Part shown: in pieces, positions 40,482 to 49,477 of the stretch
Numbering within the stretch: position 1 is the stretch's first letter
How the letters are laid out: each line of letters starts with the position of its first letter
Assembly: GCA_964030785.1 (NCBI GenBank)
Contig: OZ034977.1
Coordinates: 28,230,152 to 28,294,151 of the forward strand
Length of the DNA stretch: 64,000 bases
From: Siderastrea siderea
Taxonomy: Eukaryota; Cnidaria; Anthozoa; Scleractinia; Rhizangiidae
Reading direction: 5' to 3'
Position numbers and translations under genes: made by a program
The notes under the pieces: model-generated
Databases searched by the model: none
What the model was told of the DNA's origin: nothing
What the model saw: only the letters and a program-made list of their open reading frames with translations

Positions 40482-41114
40482 TTGATTCACCACGGTATTC
40501 CTTGGCTTGGAAAAAAGGCAGTTGAAATGGGAAGATATTATGGATCAGAAGCCTTGAGAAACCCAAAACTGCAGAAAAAGGCTATCGATTATGCTCTGGA
40601 TAAGTTGAATCCAATGATTCAAAATGTTGGAAGTCAAGCTCTTGATCAATTATCAACCAAAATCAGACCAAATAGAAAGTATAAAACCGACAGAAAGGAT
40701 TTGGATGGTGGAAGTTTAGATATCCATAAACTAATTGGGAAAATACCGAAACCAAAAGCTGGATGGACTCCTGGAAAGTATAAATACATGGGACCATACA
40801 ATCCTCTCGATAAACAGTTAGAGTATGATAGGAACACTGGAGAGGTCACCAAGTGGCACGTACAACCTTACAATAAAGTGGATGAAATAGCAGCTCATCA
40901 TGATATTTGTTATGATATGGGGAAAAACAAAGGTGAATGTGACAAACAAATGGTCAAGTCATTGGATGGAATACCTTATGGACAGATGCCAAAATGGGGA
41001 CAAACAGCTCGGTTTTTGATTAATACAAAACAAAAACTAGGTCTCGGTGTAAAACAAAGGAAGACAAAAAACGGGAAAGGCCGTCGAGTGAAGAAAACTG
41101 GCAAAAAGAATTAG
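40482..41114 (+). CDS. Phospholipase A2 (parvovirus VP1u-type) virion protein
   Basis: The frame is open from 40407; the listed TTG start is arbitrary and the first in-frame ATG is 40527, still upstream of the enzyme domain. Counting from 40482, residues ~102-110 hold YMGPYNPLD, the calcium-loop motif, and ~139-145 HHDICYD, the His-Asp catalytic dyad, as in the phospholipase A2 of parvovirus VP1 unique regions, which opens endosomal membranes during entry. LDGGS at ~74-78 matches the adenain site (M/I/L)xGG-x. The tail is lysine/arginine-rich and overlaps the integrase frame. Confidence 0.85.
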   Translation: MIHHGIPWLGKKAVEMGRYYGSEALRNPKLQKKAIDYALDKLNPMIQNVGSQALDQLSTKIRPNRKYKTDRKDLDGGSLDIHKLIGKIPKPKAGWTPGKYKYMGPYNPLDKQLEYDRNTGEVTKWHVQPYNKVDEIAAHHDICYDMGKNKGECDKQMVKSLDGIPYGQMPKWGQTARFLINTKQKLGLGVKQRKTKNGKGRRVKKTGKKN

Positions 41115-42031
41115 CTGATGAATTACATAAACCAATAAAACGTAACTTTACTCGGCGGCGTGTTATTGTAAATCATATTGACGAAATATGGTGCTCTGAT
41201 CTTGTTGAGATGCAACAGTTTAGTCGATGGAACGCTGGCTACAGATATCTTCTTATGGTTTTAGATGTGTTCTCTAAATATGGTTGGATCGCCCCATTAA
41301 AAGATAAAAAAGGTGAAACAGTTATGAATGCTTTTAAAACAATCCTTAAAGAAGGCAGAAAACCACAATATCTATGGACAGACAAAGGTAAAGAGTATTA
41401 CAGCAAACATGTTAAGGAACTACTTGATAAGAATAAAATAACCTTGTATTCGACTGAGAATGAGGAAAAGTCGTCAGTTTGTGAACGATGGAACAGAACA
41501 ATTAAAACCAAAATGTGGAAGCAGTTCACTGTCCAAGGTAATACACAGTATTTAGACATGCTACCCAAATTAGTGAAAGAATACAATAATACAAAACATT
41601 CAAGTATAAAGATGACGCCGACAGAAGCCAGTAAAAAGAAGAATGAGGGGACTGTTTACTTCAATCTGTATGGTAATTTGGAGCAAGTATCATCCGAACC
41701 GAAATTCAAAGTTGGTGATAAGGTCAGAATAAGTAAGTATAAACGGAATGTGTTTGATAAGGGCTATACACCAAATTGGTCTGAGGAAGTTTTTACAGTT
41801 GATGAAATCCAATCCACTATTCCTGTCACTTACAAACTAAAAGATCTCAGAGGTGAAGAGATAAAGGGATCATTTTACGAACCCGAATTGCTTAAAGCTA
41901 CACAAGAGGTATTCAGAATCGACAAAGTGATTAGGAGAGATTATAAGAAGAAACAAGCTTTGGTTAAGTGGAAGGGGTATAGTGATGAATTCAACAGTTG
42001 GATACCGTTAAAGGACTTGAAGGATATATAA
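41024..42031 (+). CDS. INT: Retroviral-type integrase with C-terminal chromodomain
   Basis: The open frame starts at 41024. The first ATG (41210) lies downstream of the first catalytic Asp (codon 41198, in IWCSDLVEM), so 41210 cannot be the functional start. The other catalytic residues are Asp at 41381 (WTDKGKEYY) and Glu at 41483 (SSVCERWNRT), 33 residues apart. The last ~45 residues, with VIRRDYKKKQALVKWKGY and SWIPLKDL, form a chromodomain that would bind methylated histone tails and steer insertion. It lies -1 to the PLA2 frame and overlaps its last 30 codons. It inserts the element and makes the 6-bp duplication. Confidence 0.9.
   Translation, partial: YKTKTRSRCKTKEDKKRERPSSEENWQKELADELHKPIKRNFTRRRVIVNHIDEIWCSDLVEMQQFSRWNAGYRYLLMVLDVFSKYGWIAPLKDKKGETVMNAFKTILKEGRKPQYLWTDKGKEYYSKHVKELLDKNKITLYSTENEEKSSVCERWNRTIKTKMWKQFTVQGNTQYLDMLPKLVKEYNNTKHSSIKMTPTEASKKKNEGTVYFNLYGNLEQVSSEPKFKVGDKVRISKYKRNVFDKGYTPNWSEEVFTVDEIQSTIPVTYKLKDLRGEEIKGSFYEPELLKATQEVFRIDKVIRRDYKKKQALVKWKGYSDEFNSWIPLKDLKDI
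41066..41072 (+). promoter_or_regulatory. Candidate -1 ribosomal frameshift site A AAA AAC
   Basis: AAAAAAC lies in phase (A AAA AAC) with the PLA2 frame, 40 bases before its stop, and a -1 slip leads directly into the integrase frame, which has no ATG before its active site. A AAA AAC is a canonical retroviral slippery sequence. A downstream RNA structure was not established by eye. Confidence 0.45.
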
Positions 42032-42041
42032 AAGCGGTTTA

Positions 42042-42164
42042 AAGAGAATTATTTAACATATATTATATCTATTGATACAGTATATGCTGTCTTTTGCTTT
42101 TGGTAGCCAAAAATATAATTGTTTCTGGCGATCTTATTTAAACAGAAAATAATATATATATAAT
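42042..42164 (+). promoter_or_regulatory. Upstream region of the BRO-N gene
   Basis: Begins with AGAGAATTATTTAACATATATTATAT, a near copy of the element before 38937, followed by ~100 AT-rich bases to the ATG at 42165. Confidence 0.4.
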
Positions 42165-42977
42165 ATGGAAATTTTCACTTATGAAGGAAAAAAACTGAAT
42201 ATTATCAAAAAGGATGATGACATATGGTTCCGTGCTAAAACTGTTGCAATTATTTTGGGATATTCAAATTCACGAAAAGCGATTAATGATCATGTTGATT
42301 CTGAAGATAAATGTACACTGAACGAGCTCAAATCCAAAGGTAACGAATCGTTACCTTTGACTGGGAACCTCAAAAACACTATTTATATAAATGAATCCGG
42401 ACTATACAGCCTCATTTTGAGATCTGATATGGATAAAGCAAAGGAATTCAAACGATGGGTTACTAAGGAAGTTTTACCATCAATCAGAAAAACCGGTAAG
42501 TATGAATTCAACAACAGGCCATACAAAATGCTGACATTCAATATCAACACAGAATATGATTTACATAAAAAGGTAGTCAACTTTATTAGAAACAATTATC
42601 CTAAAGCAATCCTAATCCCAACATTAGGTGAAAACCAAATTAATGGTAATATGAGAATAAAATCATACAACATGGGTTATCAGAAGGGAGCTTGTGATCT
42701 ATTCATTGGAAATATGCATTTGAAGTACTCAGGTTTTGCAATCGAATTTAAAACACCAACTGGTTATGGAAAGCTTTCAGAAGAACAGGAGATGATGCTA
42801 CAAGAGTACGAAAACAACAATTACAAAATATTAGTCAGCAACGATTATGATGAAATCATTAAAGAAATCATACTTTATTTCCAGGGTGTAAGAATCAAAT
42901 GCAAACATTGTTCCAGAAAATTCAAGTCAACAGAAACATTAAGCAATCATTTGAAATTCATACACAAACACTTATAA
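42165..42977 (+). CDS. BRO-N / PD-(D/E)XK-type nuclease / zinc-finger fusion protein
   Basis: 270 codons from an ATG. Residues ~1-115 match the BRO-N domain of baculovirus and other large DNA virus proteins (IWFRAKTVAIILGYSN, KEFKRWVTKEVLPSIRKTG), a DNA-binding module. Residues ~125-240 contain GACDLFIGN...AIEFKTPTG...LSEEQ, the order of acidic, E-x-K and Q residues of VRR-NUC-type nucleases. The C-terminus is a C2H2 finger (CKHCSRKF...HLKFIHKH). The protein may bind and cut DNA, for instance in repair, recombination or competition with host DNA. It sits between integrase and polymerase. Confidence 0.7.
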   Translation: MEIFTYEGKKLNIIKKDDDIWFRAKTVAIILGYSNSRKAINDHVDSEDKCTLNELKSKGNESLPLTGNLKNTIYINESGLYSLILRSDMDKAKEFKRWVTKEVLPSIRKTGKYEFNNRPYKMLTFNINTEYDLHKKVVNFIRNNYPKAILIPTLGENQINGNMRIKSYNMGYQKGACDLFIGNMHLKYSGFAIEFKTPTGYGKLSEEQEMMLQEYENNNYKILVSNDYDEIIKEIILYFQGVRIKCKHCSRKFKSTETLSNHLKFIHKHL

Positions 42978-43003
42978 AGAGAAAAATAATATAGTATTAA
43001 TAT

Positions 43004-43327
43004 ATGGAACAAATAAATGTCAAGAGAGGCCGAGGAAGACCGTTAAAGTATTCAACTGAAGAAGAGAGGATTGAAGCTATTAAAAAAAACAAAGCCAATT
43101 ACAGAGCAAAACAAAGGGGAGAAAATCAGATCATAATAAGAGGTAGACCTAAAATGTATTTCACTGAAGAAGAGAAAAAACAAGCTAAAACTAGATGTAT
43201 GCTGAACAAAGAGTGGTGTTGTGATGTTTGTGATGGTCATAATTACACCCTTGCAGGAAAGCATTGTCATTTAAAAACAATGAAGCACATCAGAAATATC
43301 ATAGAAAAAACGAGTAATATTGAATAA
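43004..43327 (+). CDS. AT-hook and zinc-finger small DNA-binding protein
   Basis: 107 codons from an ATG. Two AT-hook cores (RGRGRPLKY and RGRPKMY) each precede a FTEEE/STEEE-type helix, suggesting an internal duplication. The C-terminus has WCCDVC...HCHLKTMKH, a C2H2-like zinc site. Such a protein would bind the minor groove of AT-rich DNA, which fits the AT-rich ends and promoters of the element. No closer family was recognised. Confidence 0.65.
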   Translation: MEQINVKRGRGRPLKYSTEEERIEAIKKNKANYRAKQRGENQIIIRGRPKMYFTEEEKKQAKTRCMLNKEWCCDVCDGHNYTLAGKHCHLKTMKHIRNIIEKTSNIE

Positions 43328-43447
43328 ATCTTTCAATAATATAGTTCGAAATATCCTTATCTGGATCATTTGAATTTTGATGATACTTAAAACGCAGACC
43401 AACAATGATTTAAGAGAATATTTATAATATTATATATAGAATAAAAA

Positions 43448-46400
43448 ATGGATAAAATTTTATATAACCCTATATATATGGATAAAGCTAGTTTGAAGAA
43501 ACTCAGCAAATCGGAACTTATCAAATTGCTTCTGAAGCAGGAGAAGAAGAAGCCAGTTCCAGCACCAAGAACATACAAATCAAGGAGACCAATACCAACA
43601 CCTCGCAAAAGTGTCAAACAGATGGCCAAAGAATATGAAGAAAACATCATTCTACCGCCTCCAGAATTCAGGGATGATTACAAACCAGTTCCAGCACCAA
43701 GAACTAAACAAAATGCAGTTCAAAAACCGTCTCCAGCACCAAGAACCAAAATAGAACAAACAGACAAAGCTTTAAAAGGTTACACTAAGTCTTATGAAAT
43801 CAGCATCAAAAACAATAAAGACCCCTTAGCCCAAATGCAAAACACGAGAAAGGCTATAGAACATCGTGTAATAACTTTGTTGAATGAAATGAAAGGCTTG
43901 AAATACGTTGAAACACTGAAAGTTACTTTCGAAAAAAATTCAGGTGATGAAATAGTTGAAAAATCAGCATATTTCAATAGCACACCTCAAACAATAATCA
44001 ACCAAATGGAAATCGCTGATTCATTACAATCATCAAAACAACAGATAATGAATAAGACAGCTCAATGGATATCAGAAGGATCTGGTTGGACAATCCAATC
44101 TGTTGATAGTCATTACCTAAACATTGTCAAATACAAGCCCTTGAAAGGATCCTCATATATCCAACTACCTTCTGAACTGCGAAATGGTAAAAAAGGCTTA
44201 ATAAACATGAAAAATGAGGATAATGAATGCTTCAGATGGTGTCACATCAGACATTTAAACCCACAAGACAAGGACCCTCAACGTCTAAAAAAGACTGACA
44301 AACAATACGTTGGAAAGTTAGATTATTCAAACATTGAATTTCCGGTTAATGTCAAACAGTTCAACAAAATTGAGAAGCAAAACAGTATCAATATAAACGT
44401 ATTCGGATATGAAGACAAACAACCGTACCCAATATATGTATCAAAAGAAAAGTATGAAGATCATATGGAACTACTTCTGGTAACGAAAAATGAAAACAAG
44501 CATTATGTTCTCATAAAGGATTTCAACAAGTTCATGTACAATCAAACAAAACACGAACATAGGAAACACTTTTGTATGCACTGTCTGCAATGTTTCAGTT
44601 CTGAAAGAGTATTAAACAATCATAAAGATATTTGCATTCAAGTGAATGGTGAACAAGCAATAAAAATGCCTGACAAAGACAATAACATACTGAAATTCAA
44701 TAATTTTCACAAGCAACAACCTGTGCCATTTGTTATCTATGCTGATTTTGAGGCTATAACTGAAAAGGTACAAGGATGTCAACCCGACAGTAATAAATCA
44801 TACACCGAAGCCTACCAAAGACATACAGACTGTGGATATGGTTATAAAGTGGTTTGCTGTTATGATGATAAGCATACAAAACCAATACAACTATATAGGG
44901 GTGAAAAGGCTGTGTATAAATTTATGGAAAATATGTTAGAAGAAGTAAAATACTGCAAAAAAGTAATGAAAAAACATTTCGATAAACCATTGAGAATGAC
45001 GAAAGAGGATGAAGAGGAATTCGAAAAAGTAAAAGAATGTCACATCTGTGATAAAAAATATACTGAAAAAGACATTCGAGTCAGAGATCATTGCCATATT
45101 ACTGGCAAATACAGAGGCTCAGCACATCAAGACTGTAATCTGAAACTCAGAATAAATTCAGAAGAAATCAAAATTCCATAATTTGAGAGGATATGACAGT
45201 CATTTTTTAATGCAAGAGATTGGAGCTATTGTTAATAATAATACATACACCAAAAACGGAAAAGAGATTAAAATGAAAATAAATGCAATTCCAAACAATA
45301 TGGAAAAATATATGGCATTCATGCTTGGTAACCATCTGACATTCATTGACAGTTTCCAATTCATGAGTTCAAGTTTGGATAAATTAGTCAGCAACTTGCC
45401 TACTGAAGCTTTAAACTATACAAACAAAAAATTCAAGGGCAAAAAATTCGAGCTTATGACGCGAAAAGGTGTTTATCCTTATGATTACATGGACAGTTTT
45501 GAGAAATTCAATAAAACAGAATTACCAACTAAAGAAGAATTTTACAGCATATTAAATAATGAGCATATAACAGACGAGGATTATAGCCATGCTCAAAAAG
45601 TGTGGACTACATTCCAATTACAAACGATGGGTGAATACCATAATCTATATCTTAAGTCTGATATACTTCTATTAGCCGACGTGTTTGAAAACTTCCGTAA
45701 GACCTGTCTTCAGTATTACAAACTTGACCCCTGTCACTACTTCACATCTCCTGGTTTGTCATGGGATGCTATGTTAAAGATGACCAATATTAAACTAGAA
45801 CTAATGACAGACATAGACATGTTTCAATTCATTGAAAAAGGCATGCGTGGTGGTATATCTTATATTGCCAATCGATATGGAAAAGCAAACAATAAGTACA
45901 TGAGAGAATACGACGAGAAGGCGCCCTCAAAGTATATTATGTACCTGGATGCTAATAATTTATACGGTTGGGCTATGAGTCAATATCTCCCCACTGGTGG
46001 TTTCAAATGGATGACAGAAAAGCAGATTAATAAAATCAATTTAGCTCAGTATAATGAAGACAGTAATAAAGGATTGATACTAGAAGTTGATCTCGAATAC
46101 CCCAAAGAGTTGCATGACCTGCATAACGACTACCCTCTAGGACCGGAAAAGGTTAAAGTAACTGATGACATGTTGTCTGGATATTGTAAGAACATACAGA
46201 AAAAGTTCAACATATCGACAGGACTGGTGCATAAACTGATCCCTACATTATGTGACAAAGAAAAATATGTCTTACACTACAGAAACCTACAGCTGTATCT
46301 TGATCTTGGATTGAAAGTAAAGAAAGTGCACAGAGTATTAGAATTCAATCAGTCACCTTGGCTCAAACAATACATTGACTTCAATACACAAAAACGTACT

Positions 46401-47204
46401 CAAGCGAAAAATTCATTCGAAAAAGATTTCTTCAAGCTAATGAATAACTCAGTGTTTGGAAAGACAATGGAGAACATAAGAAAACGTGTCGATGTCAGAC
46501 TTATTACAGATGAGAAGAAACTATTGAAGATGGCTTCTAAACCAACTTATGTAAGTAGTAAGATATTCAATGAAAATCTGGTGGCAGTGCATAAGATCAA
46601 AGAAACGCTTACTCTGAACAGGCCGGCATATGTGGGTATGTGTATTCTTGATCTGAGCAAAACTCTAATGTATGATTTTCATTATAACTACATAAAAGAA
46701 AAGTATGGACGCAAAGCCAAGCTGCTCTTCACTGACACAGACAGTCTAACATATGGGATTGAAGCTAAAGATGTGTACCAAGACTTTTGGAATGACAAAA
46801 ATCGATTTGACAACAGCGACTATCCAGAAAACTCTCCGTATTTCGATAAGACAAACAAGAAGGTAATCGGTAAATTCAAGGATGAAGCAGCTGGAATACC
46901 AATCACAGAATTCGTCGGTTTGCGATCAAAAATGTACAGTTACATAAAAGACAACCAGAAAGTGGGAAAAACGGCCAAGGGAATCAAGAAGAACATAATA
47001 AAGAACAATATCAAACATGAAGTTTATAAAAATGTATTAATTAATAACAAACAAATACATCATACCATGAAAACAATCAGAAGTATGAATCATAAACTAG
47101 GTAGTTACGAGATCAATAAAGTGTCACTCAGTTGTTTCGACGATAAACGATATATAGCAAACGATGGAATCAATAGTTTCGCTTACGGACATTATGCAAT
47201 CTGA
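43448..47204 (+). pseudogene. POLB: Protein-primed family B DNA polymerase, broken by a frameshift near 45181
   Basis: Two frames, 43448-45181 (577 codons) and 45183-47204, encode one polymerase. The N-terminus has four proline-rich PxPxPR motifs (for example PVPAPRT). Then come a C2H2-like finger (CMHCLQCF) and exonuclease motif YADFEA (~431-436). A zinc/His motif follows (CHICDKKY...VRDHCHITGKYRG). In the second frame are Exo II (RGYDSHF), Exo III (YLKSDILLLADV), Pol A (DANNLYGWAM), Pol B (NNSVFGKTMEN) and Pol C (FTDTDS, ~516-521). The frame changes exactly where the Exo II region begins and a few residues seem missing, so a small deletion is likely. The polymerase replicates the element using a terminal protein as primer. 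Confidence 0.9.
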
Positions 47205-47208
47205 AGAT

Positions 47209-47476
47209 GTGACGTCACGCCACAGCTGTGGCGTTTTGTGGTTTAATTGACTGTCTGCTTTCCGAGAATTTTAAAACTTCCTGTTGTATGAAGTCACGCA
47301 ATGGAAAATGCGTTCGTTTCCGCATGAAATAAAAACATATAGATTTCCATATTATTTTACAATATATATATCTCCATAAAATGATTACCATCCGATGGAA
47401 CAGTAGTTATAGAGTTGGATCGGTTTTAGCGAAGTTTTTATAAAACTGCGCCAGAACCGCCAACTCTATAACTACT
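47209..47476 (-). repeat. Polinton right terminal inverted repeat
   Basis: Inverted copy of 30009-30276. It begins only four bases after the polymerase stop with the GTGACGTCAC palindrome and ends ...CTATAACTACT. The terminal 75 bases (47402-47476) again form a self-complementary hairpin with 17-bp outer arms. Confidence 0.95.
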
Positions 47477-47482
47477 CTTTTA

Positions 47483-47993
47483 GGCTCCAAATATATTTAC
47501 TTAATTCGGTTGCGTGTTTATATCGCTCGTTCCTAAATGAGCATACATGGTTTCTGTATCTTAACTTGAAAGTTGTGTCACAAAGCCCAATGTATGTCTC
47601 TCTTGAGGTTGATGTCGTGACCTCGGCTTGGTAAATGATGTTTTGGTCGTTGCATTTTCCGTCCATGGGGCACGTGCTTGAATTCCGGCAGTTACAAATG
47701 CTATCATTGGTGGGATCAGATTTATTAATTTGAGCTTTGTTGTGATTGGAAATAATGGTTTTGACATCACTCATGCAGCTATAGCTCAATTTAAGCGTGT
47801 TCCGGTTGAAAATTTTATGTAGTGGGTTTGATTTAGGAAAGTGCTGATCAATGAGAGAAAGGAAGCACTTTCCTACGTTCGTTTTGACATTCTTGCCGAA
47901 AGGTGCATTGTACCAAAGGATGTTTCTTGGACGGTTCCTCCGTGATCGGTGCGTATCGTTGTGTGACTCTTTGTAAGACAGGTTGTAATTGTA
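47483..47993 (-). pseudogene. Penelope-like element, GIY-YIG endonuclease region (right of Polinton)
   Basis: The minus-strand frame encodes the linker and endonuclease of a Penelope-like retroelement: [17 protein letters not shown], a Cys-rich [15 protein letters not shown] finger, then [16 protein letters not shown], the GIY-YIG core with its catalytic Arg, and ATELSKYIW. It is cut at 47477 by the Polinton insertion, and the rest lies at 29618-30008. The RT domain is absent, so it was already a 5'-truncated copy. At 47994 it abuts an inverted copy of its own tail. Confidence 0.8.
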
Positions 47994-48235
47994 GCGAACT
48001 GATATCTACATGTAGACATTCCAAAAAATTCCTGTTAAACACTGTGCTCGCTTAGATTAGCCAATCATCTCCGTCTACATCACGCCACTAGGTATTGTTC
48101 TGTATTTTCAAATTTTGTATATATTCTCATGTATCCGTTATTTTTGGCAGTTGCCTGATGATTGCTTCGCAAGAAGCATGAAACTCTGAGTAGCAATAAA
48201 TGTCTTCGACCAAGTAAAATCAACTCTGCAAATCT
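47994..48235 (+). repeat. Inverted Penelope-like tail
   Basis: Reverse complement of 29618-29857: the coding end plus 3' region of the same element, now on the plus strand and joined head-on to the endonuclease body. Inverted terminal pseudo-repeats of this kind are typical of Penelope-like elements. A hammerhead-like core occurs at 48155-48204 (CTGATGA, a 6-bp stem II with GCAA loop, GAAAC, then GTC). Confidence 0.8.
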
Positions 48236-48256
48236 ATATATATATATATATATATA

Positions 48257-48321
<65 letters not shown>

Positions 48322-48356
48322 CAGGTGATTTTCACCAGTGAAGCCAAGAGAGTGCT

Positions 48357-48421
<65 letters not shown>
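48234..48421. repeat. (TA)n microsatellites, two blocks
   Basis: Two TA runs (48234-48318 and 48362-48421) flank 43 bases of unique sequence. They yield a spurious Ile-Tyr frame on the minus strand. Confidence 0.95.
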
Positions 48422-48425
<4 letters not shown>

Positions 48426-48807
48426 GTTTTAGGGGCATGACGTCACGTGACCGTACGACGGCGTCCATTGCCCTATGCTTCATGTAAAAGGTCCTAAAAA
48501 GGCTGTTCTCGCCGTCCACACTTAACATCTGGCAGGCGTTTCCAAATTTATCCACACTGAAAAACGTTTTTAAAAAAGATCCGTTTTCGGTGGCCGAAAA
48601 CGTACCCTGTTTTGGTGCAGACGGAAGGTCAAACCGGAAACTAATCGTCTGGAAAAGGTATACGTCCTAATAAAGGCTGCTCTTGGTGACAAAAACTTCG
48701 AAAACCGACCCAAATGAAGAGCTGTTCATCAGATAAGAGGGCTACATTGCTACATTGTACACAGAAAACTCGTGGCTTTCTTCTGTCCATTTTGGGTTGG
48801 AATCTCC
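48422..48807. other. No gene recognised
   Basis: Contains TTTTCGGTGGCCGAAAA near 48585-48601, a small palindrome, and other sequence resembling a worn DNA-transposon remnant. No coding frame was recognised. Confidence 0.4.
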
Positions 48808-49013
48808 TTTAGAGCCATTTTCTGAGAATATCGAGAATCGAAAGACACTCACAAAAAATCGAATTTTTTATTTTATTTTGCCAAAACATTCCTTTGGGTA
48901 AGCTCACTCAAGAAAAAATAATCAAATGTTCCAACGAGTTATTTAGCGGACGAAAATTTAAAAAGTTCGAAAAATGCATAAAATGGCGGTTTTAGGGTCT
49001 CTAATGCGCCGAT

Positions 49014-49477
49014 CAATTCGAAAGTTCAACATCCCCCCCGGGCAACCCCCCGGGCATTTGAACTTTTGAAGATTGGCTTGTTCAAATTCCCTCCCCTCGG
49101 GCCAAAAAGGCTGTTCAAATGCCCCACCAATTAGTACTGAAATACCTCTCCACCAAGCCAATTACGTCTTCAATCAAACACTTTACACGTTTTTCAGAGA
49201 GAGATATGCCGTTATGATACCTTCAAATTTCTTTTAAGGATGCATTTGAAAGAGTTATTCACTAACCAAAGCGAAATTCTATCTTGCAAATCCGTCAAAC
49301 CCTGTAAAAACCGAAAAAACTCACGGGCGTATTACGTCAGAACAACAGATAAATCCGGTTCAAATTCCCCACCCTTTCAACGCAACGTTCAAATTCCCCC
49401 TCCCCGGGCACGATGCACAGTCAAATGCCCGGGGTATGCCCGGGGGGGGATGTTGAAGTTTCGAATTGATCGGTGCA
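49014..49477. mobile_element. MITE with TA duplication inside the left arm
   Basis: The ends are inverted: TGCGCCGATCAATTCGAAAG on the left and CGAATTGATCGGTGCA on the right. TA flanks both sides (49012-49013, 49478-49479). The right arm at about 55405-55412 has the uninterrupted site CTCTAAACGGG (as complement), showing exactly what was inserted. TA duplication suggests a Tc1/mariner-type or related group. Confidence 0.75.

Larger units (their letters stand above)
30009..47476 (+). mobile_element. Complete Polinton/Maverick DNA transposon (17,468 bp)
   Basis: The element begins with AG and ends with CT. It has 268-bp terminal inverted repeats and is flanked by perfect 6-bp duplications CTTTTA (30003-30008 and 47477-47482), the target-duplication length known for Polintons. 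It encodes the diagnostic set: protein-primed polymerase B, retroviral-type integrase, adenain-like protease, packaging ATPase, and double and single jelly-roll capsid proteins. Accessory genes (VLTF3-like, ConA-like, fibre-like, PLA2, DUF5679-type, BRO-N, AT-hook) are added. Gene blocks are arranged as one minus-strand and one plus-strand cluster diverging at 35.25-35.38 kb. At least three frameshifts suggest this copy is no longer fully functional. Confidence 0.95.

Noticed and set aside
41210..42031. ATG at 41210 as integrase start
   Set aside because: It would remove the first catalytic aspartate and coding character continues upstream in the same frame.
48220..48555. Minus-strand frame with Ile-Tyr repeats
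   Set aside because: Produced by the (TA)n microsatellites; the same applies to the frame over 29481-29550.
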